IMG/VR virus record: IMGVR_UViG_3300005921_000003
Span: 1-50,126 of that record
From: a virus
DNA: 50,126 nt
Direction: 5' to 3' (one strand)
Shown here: positions 46,250 to 50,126 of the stretch, piece after piece
How positions within the stretch are numbered: position 1 is the first letter of the stretch
Layout: each line of letters starts with the position of its first letter
Translations under genes and position numbers: made by a program
The notes under the pieces: generated by a model
The model's database searches: none
The model's input: the letters and a program-made list of their open reading frames with translations, nothing else
Told to the model about the DNA's origin: nothing

Positions 46250-46564
46250 CTACGCCGGCGGAGGCCAGGTTGGCGGAGGAAAACCGGGGGCCGGATTGCT
46301 TCCGGGCCTTCGGCAGAGTTCTTCGGGGATATTGGTCGCGTGGTAAACGAAGCTGGTCTTGCAGGTGTACAGTGGCTCGCCCTCTGGCGTGAAGGCTCCG
46401 TCGAGGCGCGTTACTTCAGTGACAATCGTCTTTACACGTACCACCGAACCGTCGGAGCACAGATACTCACTCCACGGCTCCTGCCCGGTTTGCAGCGTCA
46501 ACGGAGTGCCTTCCATCCATTGCCCGTTGAACAGGACGCGGCGCTTGCGCTGCGATTCGCTCAC
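46250..46564 (-). CDS. Hypothetical protein
   Basis: 104 residues. A small beta-rich domain (RRVLFNGQWMEGTPLTLQTG; VVRVKTIVTEVTRLDGAFTP) and a Pro-rich end. Overlaps the upstream gene by GTGA. No family recognised. Confidence 0.5.
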   Translation of the reverse strand: MSESQRKRRVLFNGQWMEGTPLTLQTGQEPWSEYLCSDGSVVRVKTIVTEVTRLDGAFTPEGEPLYTCKTSFVYHATNIPEELCRRPGSNPAPGFPPPTWPPPA

Positions 46565-46962
46565 GCTTCATCGCCTCCGCCAAGGGGCTCGTCATCGTCC
46601 TCTTCCTCGTCGTCAGGAATCTCGCACTCTTTCCCGCGATTCGCCATAATCTCAGAGCCTTGCGACAAGAACGCGGTCGAGAAGGCGATCGTCGTTTCGA
46701 CCATCTCCATGTATCCCGCAGCCTTTGGCTCCAGCTTCTCTTTCTGAGATTCGGTGTAGCCGGTAAGGATATTGGAAGCCAATTGCGCGCGCTGAATAAG
46801 CGTTGTATCAGTCTTGTCGATGGCCTGCATGCGGATCTGCTCAAGCTCTTTAGCCGCTTTGAGCACGGCCTCCGACGGCATCTTCGCGTACCCTTCTGCG
46901 CGCAAACGTTTGAGCGCGCGCTTCTCGGCCTGTTGTTCGGTAGAGAGCGTTGTGGTTGCCAT
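46561..46962 (-). CDS. Hypothetical helical protein with acidic tail
   Basis: 133 residues: a long helical region (AEKRALKRLRAEGYAKMPSE) ending in a strongly acidic C-terminus (DDEEEDDDEPLGGG). The acidic tail could mimic DNA or interact with the many basic proteins of this phage; that is speculation. Confidence 0.5.
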   Translation of the reverse strand: MATTTLSTEQQAEKRALKRLRAEGYAKMPSEAVLKAAKELEQIRMQAIDKTDTTLIQRAQLASNILTGYTESQKEKLEPKAAGYMEMVETTIAFSTAFLSQGSEIMANRGKECEIPDDEEEDDDEPLGGGDEA

Positions 46963-46976
46963 GTATTCCTTTCTCG

Positions 46977-47243
46977 TTAACGACGTTTTGTTGGGCGCTT
47001 ACCGCCAAGTCCGCGCGCGTCAAGTTCTGCGCGCACCGCCTGGCGCATCATGTCGATCAGGTTTGCCGCCGCATTTCCAGAGAACGCATAGACGAGTACG
47101 ACTGGAAAGACGTCAGGGGTTGTCTCGCCTTCCTCAAGGATGATTGCTTCCCACTTTTGCCCCTTGCCGATGATCGGAGGACCTGCTTCGGCCATGCGAA
47201 AGCTTGCGGGCTTCGCGGCCCTGGGTAATGCGTTTGCGCTCAT
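46977..47243 (-). CDS. Hypothetical protein
   Basis: 88 residues from ATG 47243. Natural-looking core (KWEAIILEEGETTPDVFPVV, LVYAFSGNAAANLIDMMRQA) and a basic end. Overlaps the end of 47134-47427 by about 110 bp in another frame, so one of the two ends is likely shorter. Confidence 0.5.
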   Translation of the reverse strand: MSANALPRAAKPASFRMAEAGPPIIGKGQKWEAIILEEGETTPDVFPVVLVYAFSGNAAANLIDMMRQAVRAELDARGLGGKRPTKRR

Positions 47244-47427
47244 TTTCGTACTCAATCCATACCTCCGGATGACGGCTTAGAAAGCGGGGAACCGTGTGGT
47301 CACGTGGAGGCCGCGGTGGTTGTGCCATGCGCGATTTGCTATATCCGTTATTGCGCGTGCTGATACGAACTTTTTTCTCGGCCGCGCGTTTCTTCTTCTC
47401 GGCCTTCTTGGCGTTGATGCCTTTCAT
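47134..47427 (-). CDS. Basic hypothetical protein
   Basis: 97 residues with a Lys-rich N-terminus (NAKKAEKKKRAAEKKVRIST). Resembles small DNA-binding proteins. The tail overlaps the start of the next gene and is less convincing. Confidence 0.45.
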   Translation of the reverse strand: MKGINAKKAEKKKRAAEKKVRISTRNNGYSKSRMAQPPRPPRDHTVPRFLSRHPEVWIEYENERKRITQGREARKLSHGRSRSSDHRQGAKVGSNHP

Positions 47428-47684
47428 CGCATCGAGATCGGTATCAGCTCAGGATGGTCTTTAATAAACGCAAAGACGTTGCCGGGATCCTGGGCCTCCG
47501 TGAGCGAGGTTTCTAGGCTCAGCTTTGCGTTGGCGCGCTCCTCATCGGTTTTCGGAGGCGCGTATTCGTAGAACGCGCGCAGAGCGTTGGCAAGCACTTG
47601 TTGGCTCAGCATCGTGCGCGCAATCAAAAACTGTAGCTGACGGTGCGCGCGCTCGTCCCCGACCGGGTGCATACCCTCGATCAT
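47424..47684 (-). CDS. Hypothetical protein
   Basis: 86 residues from ATG 47684 (ATGA overlap). Helical (ERAHRQLQFLIARTMLSQQV; AKLSLETSLTEAQDPGNVFA). No motif recognised. Confidence 0.5.
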   Translation of the reverse strand: MIEGMHPVGDERAHRQLQFLIARTMLSQQVLANALRAFYEYAPPKTDEERANAKLSLETSLTEAQDPGNVFAFIKDHPELIPISMR

Positions 47685-47860
47685 TGTCTCACCACCGTAA
47701 GCGCGCACCTAGAACACGCCAGATTTGTAATCTTGCCGCCAGGGGTTTCATAGCACTCCATCCACAGATGCCCGTGAAACATGCAAGTCACCGAACGACA
47801 GAGCATCTCCAGGGGAGACAGTTTTGGAACTCTCAATTCTGGATCGACGACGAACTTCAT
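47681..47860 (-). CDS. Zinc-binding small protein
   Basis: 59 residues from ATG 47860. CRSVTCMFHGH ... CYETPGGKITNLACSRC provides several Cys/His pairs for one or two zinc ions. Coupled to both neighbours by ATGA. Confidence 0.5.
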   Translation of the reverse strand: MKFVVDPELRVPKLSPLEMLCRSVTCMFHGHLWMECYETPGGKITNLACSRCALTVVRQ

Positions 47861-48069
47861 TGTGGAACCGCCTCTCGAACGTGGATGTGTAAATCTTTGA
47901 ACTGCGCGTTGAACTTGGCGATTTGAGCGCTGTAGTGGTGCAGCACGCCGACGGCTTCATCGAACTCCTTGAACTTCACCCCGCGTTCGGGCAAGAGCTC
48001 GTGATAGTTCCGATGGGCCTCGCGGTACTTCTCGATGAGTTCGGCGCGCAAGCGGTCGGCAGGTTTCAC
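47857..48069 (-). CDS. Hypothetical coiled-coil protein
   Basis: 70 residues, helical and charged (RLRAELIEKYREAHRNYHEL, EFDEAVGVLHHYSAQIAKFN). No family recognised. Confidence 0.5.
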   Translation of the reverse strand: MKPADRLRAELIEKYREAHRNYHELLPERGVKFKEFDEAVGVLHHYSAQIAKFNAQFKDLHIHVREAVPQ

Positions 48070-48254
48070 GGTCCCTGTTGTCCGGCCTTGAAGATGATTT
48101 GGTCAATGGCGGCATCGGTGATGACCGACTTCTGCAGCAGCTTTGCCAGCAGCATCGTGAGCGCCCAGCCTGCCGCTACGCCGCCCGGTTTCATCTCCAG
48201 CGCCGCGTGGTCAATCCGATCCCCGACAATGGCGAACGCCTCGGCAAAGGTCAT
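48066..48254 (-). CDS. Hypothetical protein
   Basis: 62 residues with a moderately hydrophobic segment (GGVAAGWALTMLLAKLLQKS). Overlaps neighbours by 4 bp. Function unknown. Confidence 0.5.
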   Translation of the reverse strand: MTFAEAFAIVGDRIDHAALEMKPGGVAAGWALTMLLAKLLQKSVITDAAIDQIIFKAGQQGP

Positions 48255-48451
48255 CGCGGATTAGCCATTGTTTTGATAGCAGACGGACGCCGAACTAAGG
48301 GCGAACGGGGGACTTTGCGCCCCGTCCCAGCCATTTCAGCAATGTCGTCCAAAACATCGCACAAGCCGCACGGATGATTACGGTGGTGCTCCCAAGTACG
48401 GCTAGGACCGTCGTGTTTGATCCACGGACTCGGCCATTGCGGAACCCTCAT
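48251..48451 (-). CDS. Hypothetical protein
   Basis: 66 residues from ATG 48451 (ATGA overlap). Contains HHRNHPCGLCDVLDDIAEMA, a possible Cys/His metal site, and a basic C-terminus. A longer GTG start upstream gives an Arg-rich extension and is not preferred. Confidence 0.5.
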   Translation of the reverse strand: MRVPQWPSPWIKHDGPSRTWEHHRNHPCGLCDVLDDIAEMAGTGRKVPRSPLVRRPSAIKTMANPR

Positions 48452-48627
48452 CTCGTTTTCTCCATCGCTCGGATGCGGACGCGCCGGGCTTCGGCCAAGG
48501 TCGCCGCGCGAATGAACGCGGTCGGCAGCATCGGCGGCTCCGACAGGAGCGCGGCCTCTGCGATCAGGGTCAACTCGGGTTCGGTCCACCTGATCCCGAT
48601 GGGTTTCTTTCGCCGCTCACCGTTCAC
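48448..48627 (-). CDS. Putative ribbon-helix-helix regulator
   Basis: 59 residues from GTG 48627. KKPIGIRWTEPELTLIAEAA, then LLSEPPMLPTAFIRAATLAE follows the beta strand, helix, turn, helix pattern of RHH/DUF1778-type DNA-binding proteins. Its promoter contains a perfect 12-bp palindrome that is a likely operator, suggesting autoregulation. Overlaps the next gene by ATGA. Confidence 0.55.
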   Translation of the reverse strand: MNGERRKKPIGIRWTEPELTLIAEAALLSEPPMLPTAFIRAATLAEARRVRIRAMEKTR

Positions 48628-48634
48628 TCGGCCT

Positions 48635-48663
48635 AACGTACTACGCGCGTAGCGCGCTGTCAA
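48635..48663 (-). promoter_or_regulatory. Leaderless-type promoter with 12-bp palindromic operator
   Basis: TTGACA (48663-48658), 17-bp spacer, TACGTT (48640-48635), then 7 nt to GTG 48627. The spacer contains the perfect palindrome CTACGCGCGTAG (48641-48652), a typical dimeric repressor site. Confidence 0.7.
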
Positions 48664-49123
48664 CCCAAGACGGCCACCGGCCATTGAAGCCGCGGCGATC
48701 AAGGGTCCTCTTTCGTCTTAAGGTGTTTTGAGCAACCTGGCGACACGGGCGGCAATAGCGTCGCTCTCGTCCGTGTCGCGAGGTCACAAGCACATTAGCG
48801 GCGTTTGTGAGGTCATGCCCGCGCCTAATGCAGCTGTTCCGACGCACGCTTCTCAACTCATTTTCTTGGCGCGTAACATCTTCCAAGTGATCAGGGTTGA
48901 CGCATATTTTATTAAAACAGGTATGGTCAACCTCGTTGACTACATCGTGCCCAACCAATAGGAGCAGCGAAAACCTGTGCGCCGAGCACCTCGCTTTAGA
49001 GCTTACGTGAAACCGCCCATATCCAGAATTGATGATCTCTCCGCGCCATTCCCAACACCCGTTATCCATGATCTCCACATGCGAACAAAACCTGTACAGT
49101 AAATCCGCTCTTTTACGCGGCAC
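48641..49123 (-). CDS. HNH homing-type endonuclease
   Basis: 160 residues. Same layout as the HNH at 8300: NGCWEWRGEIINSGYGRF...AHRFS, then the core NEVDHTCFNKICVNPDHLED and a C-terminal CxxC pair (CIRRGH..., YCRPC). Its 3' end overlaps the promoter of the RHH gene. It sits among small late genes and is probably a mobile insertion. Confidence 0.82.
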   Translation of the reverse strand: MPRKRADLLYRFCSHVEIMDNGCWEWRGEIINSGYGRFHVSSKARCSAHRFSLLLLVGHDVVNEVDHTCFNKICVNPDHLEDVTRQENELRSVRRNSCIRRGHDLTNAANVLVTSRHGRERRYCRPCRQVAQNTLRRKRTLDRRGFNGRWPSWVDSALRA

Positions 49124-49124
49124 G

Positions 49125-49328
49125 CTATCCTCCGTTTAGCTTTATCGGTTCTATTCGTCTATTTGGATGCTCCCTATTAAAAATCCCACAATTAGCGCAG
49201 GCATCGAAGGCGTCGTTGATGCAGGTCTGTCTTGCCTCGGGGATCGGCGCGCCGGAGAACCTCCGCAGGTCGGTCAGCGTACTCGCCAGCCTCACCGTCA
49301 ACTCGCGACGGTCGCGTTCGATATTCAT
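49125..49328 (-). CDS. Hypothetical protein
   Basis: 67 residues. Helical (RRELTVRLASTL; ARQTCINDAFDACANCGIFN). The CANC motif could bind metal. ATGA-coupled upstream. Confidence 0.5.
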   Translation of the reverse strand: MNIERDRRELTVRLASTLTDLRRFSGAPIPEARQTCINDAFDACANCGIFNREHPNRRIEPIKLNGG

Positions 49329-49408
49329 TCCCCGCGAAAGATCACAACCATGACGAAAAGGAAAAACACTGCCGCTGCAATCACTCCGACGACTTGATCG
49401 ACGCTCAC
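49325..49408 (-). CDS. Membrane microprotein
   Basis: 27 residues from GTG 49408: one transmembrane helix (VIAAAVFFLFVMVVIF) with short polar ends. Overlaps both neighbours by 4 bp. Confidence 0.5.
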   Translation of the reverse strand: MSVDQVVGVIAAAVFFLFVMVVIFRGE

Positions 49409-49623
49409 AGGTTCGTAATCACCTCGCCAGCAGAGAGGGGGCGGTGCAGCGCCATGAACGGCCAGACCGCCCAAATCCAACCGTCCCGAACCACATACAG
49501 CGTCCAGCTATGCCGCCAAAATACCAGCCACTTCGCCCCGAACAACCGCACGCACGCCCAGGCGATCAGCAGCCCCAGCCACCAAAGCAGCACCCACGGC
49601 CTGCTTATAAACGCCGGTTTCAT
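49405..49623 (-). CDS. Two-helix Trp-rich membrane protein
   Basis: 72 residues with two hydrophobic segments (WVLLWWLGLLIAWACVRLF and TLYVVRDGWIWAVWPFMAL). Function unknown. Overlaps its neighbours. Confidence 0.55.
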   Translation of the reverse strand: MKPAFISRPWVLLWWLGLLIAWACVRLFGAKWLVFWRHSWTLYVVRDGWIWAVWPFMALHRPLSAGEVITNL

Positions 49624-49853
49624 TCAACGAGTTTCCCTTGGGCTCTTAAGCTCGCAAGGAGTTTCGCTTTCATTTCGCCAGGCGTGATAATTACTTTGGC
49701 CGGACGGTAAAGTCTCGGGACTCCAGGTCCGTAAAATCGGCTGTTGATTGGCCTGTGCCCGCCGTACCCTTTGCGATAGCGCCGCGCCTGGCTTGTCTCG
49801 CGGTTCTTTTTCGTGGCAAACGAATGCTTCGTTCGGTCAGGCATCACGCTCAT
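49620..49853 (-). CDS. Basic hypothetical protein
   Basis: 77 residues from ATG 49853 (MSVMPDRTKHSF...). A longer start at 49973 gives an Arg/Pro-rich extension that seems less likely. Basic N-terminus (TKKNRETSQARRYRKGYGGH) and a C-terminal KVIITPGEMKAKLLASLRAQ. No family recognised. Confidence 0.45.
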   Translation of the reverse strand: MSVMPDRTKHSFATKKNRETSQARRYRKGYGGHRPINSRFYGPGVPRLYRPAKVIITPGEMKAKLLASLRAQGKLVE

Positions 49854-50046
49854 TCTGCGACAAAAATCACGGTAGCGCAAGACTTCCGGCGGTAGCGGGA
49901 TTCCAACCTCTTGCGGGCCAGCCCGGCCCGGTTGCGTTCTCCCTCTGGAGTGAGGGTGTTGTGGCAGGCTCAACTATACCGCCGATATTTCGAGAGAGCG
50001 ACGAGGGCCTACCCTTTGCGGGGATTTATGGCAACCCCGCCGCCAT

Positions 50047-50126
50047 TGAAACTCTCAGTCCCATCTTCGCAAAATTCACGCGCGCACGCAAGAGCGTTTC
50101 ACGTGGAACCGTTTTTCAAAAAAAAA
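50047..50126. repeat. Terminal direct repeat, right copy
   Basis: Identical to bases 1-80, including the parS-like site. Marks the closing point of the circular genome. Confidence 0.97.

Overview
The window is a complete tailed-phage genome. Its first 80 bases are repeated exactly as its last 80, so it is a circular (or circularly permuted) molecule of about 50,046 bp. It has two convergent gene blocks. The early block runs rightward on the + strand from about 1.2 to 18.2 kb. The late block runs leftward on the - strand from about 50 kb down to 18 kb and continues across the contig ends into the gene at 695-1093. The two blocks diverge from a roughly 0.75 kb gene-free, GC-rich, hairpin-rich stretch that spans the contig ends. 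That stretch carries a 14-bp match to the core of bacterial parS (the ParB-binding site).

Early block. It opens with a zinc-ribbon gene and a small SD-led gene. Next comes an island of a proteasome-like Ntn hydrolase, a convergent IS1-type DDE transposase, a small phage protein and two very basic - strand proteins. From about 5 to 9 kb there are zinc-ribbon and membrane microproteins, then a Cas4/RecB-like nuclease, a putative single-strand annealing protein and an HNH nuclease. A 160-nt structured leader precedes a primase-polymerase/helicase. After it come a second HNH, a Dam-like methyltransferase, a second zinc ribbon, a DUF1064-type nuclease and a host-like lipoprotein phosphoesterase. 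The last 4 kb is a chain of about 20 tiny genes joined by 4-bp stop/start overlaps.

Late block, in transcription order: small genes with an HNH nuclease and a ribbon-helix-helix-like regulator that has its own palindromic promoter; a LuxR-type HTH protein and packaging genes (putative TerS, TerL); portal; a protamine-like protein; scaffold; major capsid protein; connector and tail-tube proteins; a beta-helix tailspike; internal (ejection) proteins; a LAS-type peptidase; two exported proteins; a lysis cassette rich in membrane proteins; and two basic proteins. There are no tail-sheath, tape-measure or tail-assembly-chaperone genes, so the virion is most likely short-tailed (podovirus). I found no integrase, CI-type repressor, RNA polymerase, ParA/ParB, tRNA or CRISPR.

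Host. It is unknown. The high GC content and the lipoprotein phosphoesterase with a Gly/Ser linker suggest a didermic environmental bacterium. Candidatus Eremiobacterota-like hosts are one possibility, but this is weakly supported. Five promoter-like sequences with 17-bp spacers place the start codon only 6-8 nt after the -10 box, which suggests leaderless initiation for the first genes of several operons.

How it may work. After entry, the prim-pol/helicase replicates the genome, with the nuclease and annealing-protein pair supporting recombination. The methyltransferase and HNH proteins may act in DNA protection and mobility. Late genes build and package a podovirus virion. The lone parS-like site without Par genes raises the possibility that the phage genome is segregated, or sensed, by the host ParB.
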